Positions 9,191 through 17,721 of a stretch of 64,000 nucleotides of DNA are shown here, one piece after another (positions within the stretch are counted from its first letter, which is position 1; each line of letters starts with the position of its first letter). The DNA is taken from positions 310,001-374,000 of the forward strand of contig NZ_QGNX01000004.1 of assembly GCF_003265325.1 (NCBI RefSeq). Direction: 5' to 3'. This DNA is from Oceanibium sediminis. GTDB lineage: Bacteria > Pseudomonadota > Alphaproteobacteria > Rhodobacterales > Rhodobacteraceae. A program made the translations under genes and the position numbers. The notes under the pieces are model-generated. The model saw only the letters and a list, made by a program, of their open reading frames with translations. It was not told the DNA's origin and made no database searches.

Positions 9191-9478
9191 ATGACGACAA
9201 TCGAGCGCGACGGAGAGGACTTCGTGGTTCCCGCCACCATCCTGGCCGAGGCTTTCGGCCTGAGCGAGGTGGAGGTCCGCAAGAACATGCGCGCCGAGAA
9301 CATCACCTCGCGATCGGAAAAGGGCGTGGGAGAGGACGACGGCCGCTGGCGGCTGACCTTCCACTTCCGCGACCGCGCCTGCCGCTTCATCGTCGACGAG
9401 AGCGGCACGATCCTGAAGCGGACGAGCTTCCCGATCCGCCATGGCGCGACGGCGAAAGGCGACGCGTCGGAAAGCTGA
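9191..9478 (+). CDS. Small DUF6522-like protein
   Basis: 95 residues, no signal peptide or membrane segment. The sequence (IERDGEDFVVPATILAEAFG near the N-terminus, FHFRDRACRFIVDESG near 58-73) resembles the DUF6522 family, small proteins that in Rhodobacterales tend to occur beside nitrogen-oxide metabolism genes. A single cysteine lies in RACRF. It begins 30 bp after the Rrf2 regulator with an AGGAA ribosome-binding site, so the two are probably co-transcribed. Function unknown; the family assignment is from memory of the pattern and should be treated as probable. Confidence 0.75.
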   Translation: MTTIERDGEDFVVPATILAEAFGLSEVEVRKNMRAENITSRSEKGVGEDDGRWRLTFHFRDRACRFIVDESGTILKRTSFPIRHGATAKGDASES

Positions 9479-9818
9479 TCCTTCGCGGGTGCTTCCCAGG
9501 GATGGGGCCGGCACGGGGACGCCGGCGCGCCGAAGCGCGGGAAACCGCCGAACAGGCGCCGGACCTGCCCACGTGCAGAGCGGTACTGCCGACCGTAATT
9601 GTAACTCCGTATCAATTAGTTACGGACCTTTCCTGACACATCAGGTGACCTTCCGCCGGACACGGCACCGCGCACGCTGGACCATGGCCAGACACCCCTT
9701 GCCGATATGTTCAGACTGCGCTCATAGGATGTTGATTGAGCTAAATTTTTTCACTATTGTATTCATTATTAGATTTGCAACAACGTGAGGCGGCCAGCAG
9801 CCGGGGAACTGAGACCAC
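9479..9818 (+). other. 340-bp intergenic region with dyad and promoter
   Basis: No convincing gene. The left half is GC-rich like the neighbouring genes, and the right half (9716-9790) is strikingly AT-rich. A dyad TAATTG (9596-9601) and CAATTA (9613-9618) with an 11-bp spacer is flanked by a looser pair, CCGTAA at 9593 and TTACGG at 9620. The AT-rich part carries the promoter and operator described separately. Confidence 0.6.
9732..9771 (+). promoter_or_regulatory. Promoter with 17-bp operator (site A)
   Basis: A sigma-70-like promoter TTGATT (9732-9737), 17-bp spacer, TATTGT (9755-9760) overlaps the 17-mer TATTGTATTCATTATTA (9755-9771). The same 17-mer occurs with two changes upstream of the TTT operon (minus strand, 17455-17471) and of the racemase-like/TRAP operon (23637-23653). 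Overlap with the -10 box suggests repression, most likely by one of the two GntR-FCD regulators nearby. Confidence 0.65.
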
Positions 9819-10547
9819 ATGGACCAGAGAAACAGGACTTTGATAGGCGTGCTGACGCCCTCTTCCAACACCGTGCTGGAGCCTTTGACCAGCGCGATCA
9901 TCGCGGACGTACCTTATGCCAGCGCGCATTTCTCGCGGTTCCGGGTCAAGGAAATCTCGCTCCGCGAGGAGGCCAACGACCAGTTCCGCCTTGAGCCGCA
10001 GTTGATGGCGGCCGACCTGCTGGCGGATGCCTACGTGAACTCCATCGTCTGGAGCGGCACTTCGGCAAGCTGGCTCGGCTTCGACAAGGATCGCGACATG
10101 TGCGCGAAGATCGAGGATCGCACGGGGATCGCCGCATCCTCCTCGGTGCTGGCGATCAACGAGGCGCTGGAACGGCTCGATGTCGATACCTTCGGGCTGG
10201 TGACGCCCTACGTCGATGACGTGCAGGAACTTATCGTGTCCAACTACCGGGATGCGGGCTATGAATGCGTCGCCGAACGCCACCTGGGCGAAACCGACAA
10301 TTTCGCGTTTTCCAATACGACGCATGACACCGTCCGCCGCCTTGTGTATGAGGTTGCCGAAAGCAAGCCGGGCGCGATCGCGATCATGTGCACGAACATG
10401 CAAGGCGCCGCCATCGCGCGGGAACTGGAGCAGGAAACCGGAATTCCGATCCTCGATTCCACCGCCGCCGCCGTATGGGGCGGGTTGCGCGCGGCGGGAC
10501 AGGACACGGCCGGTCTGGCGCGTTGGGGGTCGTTGTTCGGCCTTTGA
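9819..10547 (+). CDS. Asp/Glu racemase superfamily, arylmalonate-decarboxylase/maleate-isomerase-like enzyme
   Basis: 242 residues. The N-terminal LTPSSNTVLEP motif is that of the maleate isomerase/arylmalonate decarboxylase (AMDase) group. The usual first catalytic Cys is absent: the site reads Gly80-Thr81-Ser82. Tyr131 and the C-terminal Cys191 (MCTNMQG) are kept. This matches the Gly74-Thr75-Ser76/Tyr126/Cys188 layout of Bordetella AMDase and differs from the two-Cys arrangement of racemases and maleate isomerase, so cofactor-free decarboxylation of a malonate-type acid is a serious alternative to isomerisation. It is controlled by operator site A and followed 84 bp later by a GntR regulator. 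The cluster partners are hydantoinase and deaminase enzymes. Confidence 0.85.
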   Translation: MDQRNRTLIGVLTPSSNTVLEPLTSAIIADVPYASAHFSRFRVKEISLREEANDQFRLEPQLMAADLLADAYVNSIVWSGTSASWLGFDKDRDMCAKIEDRTGIAASSSVLAINEALERLDVDTFGLVTPYVDDVQELIVSNYRDAGYECVAERHLGETDNFAFSNTTHDTVRRLVYEVAESKPGAIAIMCTNMQGAAIARELEQETGIPILDSTAAAVWGGLRAAGQDTAGLARWGSLFGL

Positions 10548-10631
10548 TGGCCGATCATTGACTACACATTCGCAGCCAAGGTTCGATATCTTGCCGTCAA
10601 GGCGAAGGCTGACCAGCACAGGAGAAGGCCC

Positions 10632-11393
10632 ATGGCATTGCAGACGCGCCCCACTGCGGCATCCCGGGGCGCCAAGCGCGGGCGCAAGCCCATCAATCGG
10701 CAATCCCTGCACGATTACGTCGTCACCCACCTTCGCCAGATGATCGTCTCCGGCGCGCTGGCGCCGGGGGACAAGGTCAACGTGGTCAAGCTGGCCGAAA
10801 CGCTGGACGTCTCGCTGACCCCGATCCGGGAGGGGCTGAAGGTACTGGCCGGTGAAAAGCTGGTGCAGCTGGTCCCAAACAAGAGCGCCCGCGTGTCCCC
10901 CATCACCGTGGAGGATACGATGAAGCTGTTCGATGTCATCGCCGGAATCGAGGCGCTGGCGGCGGAGCTGACCACCAACCGCATCACGCCGGCCGAGCTG
11001 GAAAAGCTGGAGGCGCTGCACGGCGAGATGAAGGAGCATTCCGCCAACAACGACACGAAGGCCTATTTCGCGCTGAACCGGAAGATCCACAACCTGCTGG
11101 TGGAATACTCCGGCAATGAAATCCTCGGGGAAATCCGCTCGCAACTGGCCCGCCGCGCCGAGCGTGTGCGTTTTCTTGCCCTTGCGTCGAACCAGCATCG
11201 CATCGCCGCCATGCAGGATCACGAGGACATGATGGACGCCCTGCGCCAGAGAAAGGCGGATGACGTGCACAGGATCTGGCGTCAGCACCTGATCAGTTCG
11301 GGCGAGGAAACCTGCCGCATCCTGGTCAAGACCCAGGCAATCAAGGCGGCAGAGGCGGCGCCGGACGCGGCGCCGCCCCGCAAGGACGCTTAG
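10632..11393 (+). CDS. GntR-family regulator, FadR/FCD subfamily
   Basis: 253 residues: winged helix-turn-helix at about 25-95 (VKLAETLDVSLTPIREGLK) and an all-helical FCD ligand domain with the metal-site signatures LNRKIHNLL and DHEDMMDALR plus a C-terminal IWRQHL. Ribosome-binding site AGGAG lies 7 nt before the ATG. It follows the AMDase-like gene and converges on the hydantoinase gene, sharing 4 bp at the stop codons. It is one of two candidates to bind the 17-bp operators upstream of the AMDase-like, TTT and TRAP operons; FCD ligands are usually small carboxylates. Confidence 0.93.
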   Translation: MALQTRPTAASRGAKRGRKPINRQSLHDYVVTHLRQMIVSGALAPGDKVNVVKLAETLDVSLTPIREGLKVLAGEKLVQLVPNKSARVSPITVEDTMKLFDVIAGIEALAAELTTNRITPAELEKLEALHGEMKEHSANNDTKAYFALNRKIHNLLVEYSGNEILGEIRSQLARRAERVRFLALASNQHRIAAMQDHEDMMDALRQRKADDVHRIWRQHLISSGEETCRILVKTQAIKAAEAAPDAAPPRKDA

Positions 11394-12805
11394 ACGAACT
11401 CAGACCGCCCCCGCGTGCAGTATTCCCCGTCCCCTTTAGCACCGACGATCTTGTTGTCCTGCACCACGGTGCGCCCGCGGCAGATCGTGCGCACGGGCCA
11501 GCCCTTCACCTCCAGCCCCTCGTAGGGCGTGTAGTCCGAGCCGTGGTGCAGCGCATCCTGGGTGATGGTCTTTTCCACCTCGGGATCCCAGAGCACGATA
11601 TCCGCGTCCGCCCCGATCACGATGGAGCCCTTCTTCGGGTACAGCCCGTAGATCCGCGCCGGGTTCGTCGCCGTCAGGGCAACGAACCGCTCGGGCGTGA
11701 TGCGCCCCTTGCTGACCCCTTCGGAGAACAGGATCGGCAGCCGCGTTTCCACGCCGGGAATGCCGTTCGGCACCCAGCGGAAAGAGGTGCGGGCGCTGGG
11801 GTTGTCCTTGCCCGTATTGTTGCGCCCCTGGTAGCGGAACGGCGAGTGGTCCGAGCTGAACACGTCGAAGGTGCCGTCCTTGATGCCGCGCCAGATTGCT
11901 TCCTGGCTGGCGGTGTCGCGCGGCGGCGGCGAGCAGACGTATTTCGCCCCCTCGAAATCCATGTTCAGTCCCTTCAGGTCGTCCATGGTCAGTTGGATGT
12001 ACTGGGGGCAGGTTTCCGCCAGTACCTTCAGCCCGCGCCGGCGCGCCCACTGGATCTGCTCCATCGGATCCTCGCCCGAGACGTGGACGATCATGATCGG
12101 GATCTCGCACAGCTGGGCGTGGCTGATCGCGCGGTGGGTCGCCTCGCGCTCGGCGATCTCGGAATGGGCAACGCCGTGGTAGTAGGGGGCGGTCTTGCCC
12201 TCCTGCTCAAGGCGGGCGGTCATGTGCTTGATCGCGTCGTGGCCTTCGGCGTGCACCATGACCAGCGCGCCCTCGCGGCGGGCGACGTCGAACACCTCCA
12301 GCAACTCGCTGTCGGTCAGCATCAGGTCGTCGTAGGTCATGAAGACCTTGAAGGACGTGTAGCCGTCCTTCACCAGCGCGGGCAGTTCCTGGCCCAGCAC
12401 CTGCGGCGTGGGGTCGGAGATGATCATGTGGAAGGACACGTCGATGAAGCAGTTGCCTTCGGCCTTGGCGTGATATTCCTTCACGCATTCGCGCAGCGAC
12501 TTGCCCTTTTCCTGCAAGGCGAACGGCAGCACCGTGGTGTTGCCTCCCGCCGCGGCCGAACGGGTGCCGGTTTCGAAATCGTCCGACATGATGGTGCCGT
12601 CCGACGTGGGCTGCGCGAAATGCACGTGGCTGTCGATCCCGCCGGGCATCACCATCAGGCCGGTGGCGTCGATCACCTCGACCCCGCCGTCGATCCCTTG
12701 GGAGATCTGCGCGATCTTGCCGTCGCGCACGCCGATGTCGGCGACATAGCGGTCGGACGCGGTCACGATGGTTCCGTTTCGGATGACTAGGTCAAATTCG
12801 GACAT
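11390..12805 (-). CDS. D-hydantoinase/dihydropyrimidinase
   Basis: Binuclear-zinc cyclic amidase of 471 residues that opens hydantoin or dihydropyrimidine rings to N-carbamoyl amino acids. All metal-site residues are visible: His60 and His62 (DSHVHF), carboxylated Lys153 (SFKVFMTYDD), His185 (VMVHAEGHD), His241 (IVHVSGE) and Asp319 (SSDHSPF). The start is the ATG at 12805, preceded by GAGGAAAT; an upstream TTG at 12829 is less likely. It is the last gene of the minus-strand operon TctB-TctA-TctC-amidohydrolase-hydantoinase. No carbamoylase gene is nearby. Phenylhydantoinase and allantoinase-like activities are alternatives. Confidence 0.93.
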   Translation of the reverse strand: MSEFDLVIRNGTIVTASDRYVADIGVRDGKIAQISQGIDGGVEVIDATGLMVMPGGIDSHVHFAQPTSDGTIMSDDFETGTRSAAAGGNTTVLPFALQEKGKSLRECVKEYHAKAEGNCFIDVSFHMIISDPTPQVLGQELPALVKDGYTSFKVFMTYDDLMLTDSELLEVFDVARREGALVMVHAEGHDAIKHMTARLEQEGKTAPYYHGVAHSEIAEREATHRAISHAQLCEIPIMIVHVSGEDPMEQIQWARRRGLKVLAETCPQYIQLTMDDLKGLNMDFEGAKYVCSPPPRDTASQEAIWRGIKDGTFDVFSSDHSPFRYQGRNNTGKDNPSARTSFRWVPNGIPGVETRLPILFSEGVSKGRITPERFVALTATNPARIYGLYPKKGSIVIGADADIVLWDPEVEKTITQDALHHGSDYTPYEGLEVKGWPVRTICRGRTVVQDNKIVGAKGDGEYCTRGRSEFV

Positions 12806-12829
12806 TCGGATTTCCTCAGGTTCGGTCAA

Positions 12830-14344
12830 TCAACGGGCTCCGCCCGAAAGCCGGGCCGGGATGGTTTCGGGGGGGATCGCGCAGGCTTCGCACCTGGCAT
12901 AGATCCGGCGGTAGGCGTCCTTGAAGCGATCCGTTTCCTGCTCGGCCTGCTTCAGCATCGGTTCGATTTCCGCGTGGCGCTCCCGGATCTCGGAAATCAG
13001 CGCCGCCTCGTTGATCTTGCACAAGTGTCCGCCGGCAAGAATTTCCTCACCGGCGACGAAGACCCGGTCAAGGGCGGCGCTGTCGGCGGCGAAGACAAGC
13101 TGGTGCAGCAGGTTGTTGGCGGGCACGAAGGGAATGCTGTCGAGCCGGAACACCGTCAGATCGGCGGTATAGCCGGGCGCCACGCGGCCAAGGTCATCCC
13201 CCCGCCCCAGCGCCGTGGCGCCGCCGACGGTGCCCGCGTGCCACGCCTCTTTCGCGCCGACCCATTGCTCGGGCTCCTGGTCGGCAACCTTGTTCACCAG
13301 CGCGGCCATGTTGACGGTGCGCATCATGTTCAGCGTCTCGGTCGAGCCGCATCCATCGGTGCCGAGGCTGACGTTCACGCCCGCGTCCAGCAAGGGGCGG
13401 ATCGGCGCGATGCCGGAGCCGAGCTTGAGGTTGCTGGTCGGGTTGTGCTGCACGCTCGCGCCGCTTTGCGCGATGGTGTCGATATCCTCGGGCGTCAGCC
13501 ATACCGCGTGGATCAGGCTGGTCTTGGGCTTCAGGAACCCGAGCGAGGCCAGGTGCTGGAACATCGTCTTGCCATACATCCGCTGCGCGGTGACGGCTTG
13601 CAGCCGCGTTTCGTGCACGTGAATGTTCACCGGCAGGTCGAACTCGTCCGCCAGGGCGCGCGCGTTGACCAAGAATTCGTCGGAACAGCGCTGCGGCGCC
13701 GAAGGCGACACCAGGTAGGACACCCGGTCGGTCGAGGGATGGCGGCTTTTGAGCAGGCCGCGGACGTAGGCGACAACCTCGTCCGGGGGGGTGGACTTGG
13801 TCTGGGAAAGCCGCTCCAGCAGTTCGGGGGGGAACTCCTCCTCGACGAAGGGGACGGCGCGGAAGAAGGGGCGGTCGAACATCGAGACGCCGACAAGGGC
13901 GCGCAGGCCAATATCCTCATACGCACTGACCGCCGCCTCGACATGTTCGGGCGTCAGGACCGGGCTGACGTTCAGATCGTCAACCAGGGTCGTGGTGCCG
14001 GTGCGCACCGCCTCGATCGCGCCGATCAGCGTGCGCAGGTAGACATCGCGCGCGGTGAGCGGCAGCGGCGTGACCGGGCGCACGTAGTTCATCCAGAGTT
14101 CCAGGGGCAGGTTGTCATAGCGCCCCTTGTAGAAATGCTCGTGCGAATGGTGATGACCGTTGACCAGCCCCGCGGTGACAAGGGTATCCCGGGCATCGAT
14201 CCCTCTGCCCTCCGGCGGCGTCAGGCCCGTCGGGCGCACATCGGCGATCTGCGCGTCGCGCAGGACCACGTCGAAAGGCCCGTCCTGCCCCTCGGGGCGG
14301 TCACCGGGTAGTAGCTGGCAGCCGATCAGGGTCGTGCTTGGCAT
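12830..14344 (-). CDS. Amidohydrolase, deaminase/chlorohydrolase (TRZ/ATZ-like) family
   Basis: 504-residue TIM-barrel metal hydrolase. Ligands: the H-x-H pair His66/His68 in an unusually His-rich GHHHSHEHF segment, His242/His244 (IHVHETR), His279 (LIHAVWLT) and Asp330 (LGTDGCG). Members deaminate purines, SAH/MTA, guanine or triazines, or dechlorinate atrazine. The ATG at 14344 is chosen because AGGA lies 8 nt upstream; the ATG at 14350 has almost no spacing. It sits between the TTT binding protein and the hydantoinase, so it probably deaminates an imported N-heterocycle before or after ring opening. It diverges clearly from the second amidohydrolase at 18486. Confidence 0.88.
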   Translation of the reverse strand: MPSTTLIGCQLLPGDRPEGQDGPFDVVLRDAQIADVRPTGLTPPEGRGIDARDTLVTAGLVNGHHHSHEHFYKGRYDNLPLELWMNYVRPVTPLPLTARDVYLRTLIGAIEAVRTGTTTLVDDLNVSPVLTPEHVEAAVSAYEDIGLRALVGVSMFDRPFFRAVPFVEEEFPPELLERLSQTKSTPPDEVVAYVRGLLKSRHPSTDRVSYLVSPSAPQRCSDEFLVNARALADEFDLPVNIHVHETRLQAVTAQRMYGKTMFQHLASLGFLKPKTSLIHAVWLTPEDIDTIAQSGASVQHNPTSNLKLGSGIAPIRPLLDAGVNVSLGTDGCGSTETLNMMRTVNMAALVNKVADQEPEQWVGAKEAWHAGTVGGATALGRGDDLGRVAPGYTADLTVFRLDSIPFVPANNLLHQLVFAADSAALDRVFVAGEEILAGGHLCKINEAALISEIRERHAEIEPMLKQAEQETDRFKDAYRRIYARCEACAIPPETIPARLSGGAR

Positions 14345-14382
14345 GGTCATGTTCCTGGGGTCGTCGGATGGTCGAGAATTGC

Positions 14383-14409
14383 GCCGCGGCAGGGATACCC
14401 CGCCGCGGC
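14383..14409 (-). terminator. Stem-loop after TctC gene
   Basis: GCCGCGGC at 14383-14390 and 14402-14409 pair, with inner GGG/CCC continuing the stem across one mismatch. It begins 18 nt after the TctC stop and precedes the amidohydrolase. With no T-run, it probably acts as an intercistronic stabiliser or attenuator. Confidence 0.6.
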
Positions 14410-14427
14410 ACGTCTTGCTGGGGAAAC

Positions 14428-15381
14428 TCAGCCGCCGATGGCGTCGTAGAGTTCCTTCAGGTCCTTCTGCTCACGGGCCAGAAGCTCGCCGAAGGCGTCG
14501 GCGTCAAGATAGCCGACGCGCGAGTTGATCGTGTTTATCAGGCGCAGGAAACCCTCATCCTGGACCAGGTCGCCAAAGGCGTCACTCATCATCTGGATGC
14601 GATCCTCGGGGGTTCCGGCCTTGGCCAGCACACCACGCCAGAAGTGCCAGACGATGTCCACGCCCTCTTCCTGGCACGTCGGCACGTCGGGCAGTTTTTC
14701 CCAACGCTCGAGGTCCGTGGCGCAGATCGCCTTCAGCGTCCCCGCCTCGATGTGATCGCCGACCACGCTGGGCGCACCGGCATAGGCCATGGTGTTGCCC
14801 CCCAGCACCTGGGCGATGGCGGGTCCGCCGCCGCCGAACTCGATCCCCTTCATCTGCGTGCCGGTCTTCAGCTTGAGCATCTCGAAGGCGACATAGGTGA
14901 AGCCGTTCTTGTTGTCAGAGCTATAGACCAGCTTGTCGGGGTTTTCCTTGGCATAGGCGATCATGCCGTCCAGGTCGTCAAAGGGCGCATCCGCCGCCGC
15001 AACGAACACCGCGGGCGAGTAGTTGATCCGCGCCACCGGCACGAAGTCATCGATCTCGTAAGGAAGATCCTCGACCTGCGGGCGCAGGGAGTTGATGGTC
15101 GGATCCCCGAACAGGACGGTGTAGCCGTCCGCCTCGCCCTGGGCCATTTCAGCCGCCGCGACGACGCCGCCACCCCCGGCCCGGATGACCGAGATCATCG
15201 GCTGGCCGAAATAGGCCTCGGCCACCGTGGTGATGATGCCGGCATGCAGCGAGTGCGAGCCGCCCGGCGGATAGGGTGTCACGAAGCGGATCGGCTTTTC
15301 CGGAAACTCCTGGGCCAGTGTGGCCGTCGCGCCGAGCGATCCGAGGATCGCCCCCACCGCCAGTCCCATGATTGTACGCAT
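14428..15381 (-). CDS. tctC: TTT transporter binding protein (TctC family)
   Basis: Periplasmic binding protein of a tripartite tricarboxylate transporter, 317 residues. It has a cleavable signal peptide (residues 1-23, ending ATLAQ) and the family hallmarks FVTPYPPGGSHS near 35 and GADGYT-like EADGYTVLFGDP near 85. It is the third gene of the set; here the order is TctB, TctA, TctC rather than the common TctC, TctB, TctA. The substrate is unknown; family members bind carboxylates, aromatic acids, nicotinate-type acids and others. Co-transcription with an amidohydrolase and a hydantoinase suggests a ring-containing amide or its carboxylate. Confidence 0.93.
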   Translation of the reverse strand: MRTIMGLAVGAILGSLGATATLAQEFPEKPIRFVTPYPPGGSHSLHAGIITTVAEAYFGQPMISVIRAGGGGVVAAAEMAQGEADGYTVLFGDPTINSLRPQVEDLPYEIDDFVPVARINYSPAVFVAAADAPFDDLDGMIAYAKENPDKLVYSSDNKNGFTYVAFEMLKLKTGTQMKGIEFGGGGPAIAQVLGGNTMAYAGAPSVVGDHIEAGTLKAICATDLERWEKLPDVPTCQEEGVDIVWHFWRGVLAKAGTPEDRIQMMSDAFGDLVQDEGFLRLINTINSRVGYLDADAFGELLAREQKDLKELYDAIGG

Positions 15382-15402
15382 GTCAGTACCTCCTTGTTGT
15401 GG

Positions 15403-16917
15403 TTATTCTTCTGCTGTTCTCGCCCTTGTCCGCTTGCGGAAGGCCTGGAAGGCCATCCACGACAGGACAGTCACGAGGAGAACCACGATGGCCCCGCTGA
15501 TCGGTCGTGTGACGAAGATCGAGAGGCTGTTGTCGGAAAACACCAGCGACTGACGCAGGGCGCTTTCCAGTCCGGGCGCCAGCAGCATGGCGATCACCAG
15601 CGGCGGGATCGGAACATCTGTCTTGCGCATCAGGTAGCCGACGAAACCGCCGCCAACCATGATCACGAGGTCGAAGAAGCTGGAGTTCACGGCGAACGCC
15701 CCGGCAAAGCACAGCACGGTGACCAGCGGGTAAAGCAGGCCCGAGGGAACCAGCGTGATCTTTCGCAGGTGGCGAATGGCGAAGAAGCCGAAGATCAGCA
15801 GCAGGACGTTGGTCAGCATCAGCAGCACGAACAACCCGTAGACGACGTCGCCCGACTTCTCGAACAGAAGCGGCCCCGGCAGCAGGCCCTGCGCCATGAA
15901 GGCGCCCAGCAGCACGGCGGTGATGGTATCGCCGGGGATGCCGAACACCAGCATCGGGATCAGGGCGGCGGGGCAGACGGCGTTGTTGCCGGCTTCAGCC
16001 GCGGCGACGCCCTCGATCGAGCCCTTGCCGAATTCCTCGGGCTTCTTGGAGCGCCGCTTGGCCAGGCCGTAGGAAATCCAGCAGGAAATCTCTGCGCCCA
16101 GCCCCGGCAGCGCCCCGAGCGTCACGCCAACCCCGGAGGAGCGGAAGATCGTCCTCATGGAGCCTTTTACGTCCTGCCAGGTTGCGCGGGGCTCGTTCTT
16201 CTGCTGCCCGACCGCGTCGATGGCCGGAGCGCCGCTTTCGGCCTGAAGCAGGATCTCGCTCAACGCGAACATGCCGATCAGCAGCGGAATGAGGGAAATG
16301 CCGCCCATCAGGTCGGGCATTCCGAAGGTATAGCGCATCTGGCCGGTCATCGGCTCCAGCCCGATGATCGCCAGCCCGATCCCGAGCGCGGTACTGATCA
16401 GACCCTTGGTCAGGCTGTTGCCGCTGACCGCCGACACCATGGTCAGCGAGAAGAGGAACAGCATCGTGAATTCGGGAGAGCTGAACTTCAGCGCCACCGT
16501 CGCCAGCGGCGCGGCCACGAAGATCAGCACCAGCGTGGCCAGCATGTCCGCGATGACCGAGGCGTAGAGGCTCATCTCCAACGCGCGCCTGCCCTGGCCT
16601 TTTCGGGCCAGCGCGTGCCCGTCCAGCGCCGTGGCCGCGGCAGCGGCGGTGCCCGGCGTGTTGATCACGATCGCCGGGATGGAGCCGCCGTAGATGGCCC
16701 CCTTGTAGATGCCCAGCAGGAAGGGAATCCCGATTGTCGTATCCAGGAAGAAGGTGAACGGGGCGAGCACCGCGACCGCCATGGTCGCCGTCAGTCCCGG
16801 CAGCGCGCCGACAACAATGCCGGCCCCCAGCCCGAGGACGGCCGCGCCGATGCTTTCGGGGGTCATGATAAGGGCAAGGCCCTGGGCAAGCAGGTCCAGC
16901 ATGGTCAGAAAATCCAT
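15403..16917 (-). CDS. tctA: TTT transporter large membrane subunit (TctA family)
   Basis: 504 residues with about 11-12 hydrophobic segments, the translocation subunit that works with TctB and the periplasmic TctC. Typical family stretches are visible: GIVVGALPGLTATMAVAVL near residue 32 and VFGIPGDTITAVLLGAFMAQG near 335. Its start overlaps the end of the TctB gene by 13 bases, and its stop is 21 bp before the TctC start. All three are on the minus strand under operator site B. Confidence 0.95.
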   Translation of the reverse strand: MDFLTMLDLLAQGLALIMTPESIGAAVLGLGAGIVVGALPGLTATMAVAVLAPFTFFLDTTIGIPFLLGIYKGAIYGGSIPAIVINTPGTAAAAATALDGHALARKGQGRRALEMSLYASVIADMLATLVLIFVAAPLATVALKFSSPEFTMLFLFSLTMVSAVSGNSLTKGLISTALGIGLAIIGLEPMTGQMRYTFGMPDLMGGISLIPLLIGMFALSEILLQAESGAPAIDAVGQQKNEPRATWQDVKGSMRTIFRSSGVGVTLGALPGLGAEISCWISYGLAKRRSKKPEEFGKGSIEGVAAAEAGNNAVCPAALIPMLVFGIPGDTITAVLLGAFMAQGLLPGPLLFEKSGDVVYGLFVLLMLTNVLLLIFGFFAIRHLRKITLVPSGLLYPLVTVLCFAGAFAVNSSFFDLVIMVGGGFVGYLMRKTDVPIPPLVIAMLLAPGLESALRQSLVFSDNSLSIFVTRPISGAIVVLLVTVLSWMAFQAFRKRTRARTAEE

Positions 16918-17378
16918 CCGTGAGGCAGCAGGATCCGCAGCACCTTCTCAAACAGAAGGTAGACGCAGACCGGGAAGAAAAGCGCGGAAAGCAGAATGAG
17001 GCGCACGTTCCGGTAGTTCAGAAGCGGCGCCATCACGAGGATCAGGGCCATGGAGGAAATCACCATCCCGATGGTCCTGATCGCGATGACATAGACGACC
17101 AGAAGGGCCGCTATGGACAGCAACCGCACGATGCCGTCCCGGCCGAGGAAGAACGGGCCCGTATCCTCGGGCGCGCCGCGCAGGTGGCTCTGAACCGCAA
17201 GCGTTGCGCCGCACAGGATAAGGAAGACGCCGCTGAGGATCGGAAAGAATGCCGGCGAGTCCATGTTCGATACATCGGCCAGCCGGGCGCCGGATATCTG
17301 AACCGGCAAAAGCAGTAGTATCCCGGTCCCGACCGCGAATGCCGCGACTGCAACGGCCATGTCTGCGCTAAAGCGCAT
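16905..17378 (-). CDS. tctB: TTT transporter small membrane subunit (TctB family)
   Basis: 157 residues with four hydrophobic segments (roughly 8-28, 45-62, 83-105, 110-150), the usual topology of TctB. Ribosome-binding site GGGAGG lies 8 nt before the ATG. It is the first gene of the operon, 77 bp downstream of operator site B, and overlaps TctA by 13 bases. Confidence 0.92.
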   Translation of the reverse strand: MRFSADMAVAVAAFAVGTGILLLLPVQISGARLADVSNMDSPAFFPILSGVFLILCGATLAVQSHLRGAPEDTGPFFLGRDGIVRLLSIAALLVVYVIAIRTIGMVISSMALILVMAPLLNYRNVRLILLSALFFPVCVYLLFEKVLRILLPHGWIF

Positions 17379-17721
17379 TGGCGGTGCCCTCCCTGTTTTT
17401 TTACGGCCACAGAATCAGCATGGCCTTTGTTGTTGGCTCGATCCTAACAAACGGTAATATTTAATACAATATTATATCTAGCATAGAGGCACCCCCGCTT
17501 TGCCCCATGATACAAAGGGGCGACGGGCGTTTTTGCGTAAGAAAAAGGCCCTTCCGGCGCGCACGGAACCGCGGGCGAGCGGTACCTGGGCGGCCCGGAT
17601 GCGCCGTGCGGCGAGAGTAAATGAAGGAAAGATAATCGCGCGGCGGGCGGCCGGTCAGATCAGCGCAACGCCCCCTTCCCCACGGTGGATGGCGGCAGGT
17701 TCCGCCGCCATCACGCGGGTG
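17379..17721 (-). other. 343-bp intergenic region with promoter of the TTT operon
   Basis: No convincing gene; short open frames here have atypical, arginine-rich translations. It holds the AT-rich operator site B at 17455-17474 with a TATAAT-like box just upstream on the minus strand (17471-17476), and an imperfect stem GGGC-G-TTTTT / AAAAA-G-GCCC at 17525-17551 that may terminate the GntR gene transcript. Confidence 0.55.
17455..17474 (-). promoter_or_regulatory. 17-bp operator (site B), palindromic
   Basis: TAATATT (17455-17461) and AATATTA (17468-17474) form a perfect inverted repeat with a 6-bp spacer. Read on the minus strand, the 17-mer is TATTGTATTAAATATTA (17471 to 17455), matching sites A and C at 15 of 17 positions each. 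It lies 77-93 bp upstream of the TctB start. Confidence 0.65.

Noticed and set aside
14338-16923. 861-codon plus-strand open frame opposite TctC and TctA
   Set aside because: The translation is low-complexity and charged, and the opposite strand encodes two clear TTT subunits with proper starts and overlaps.
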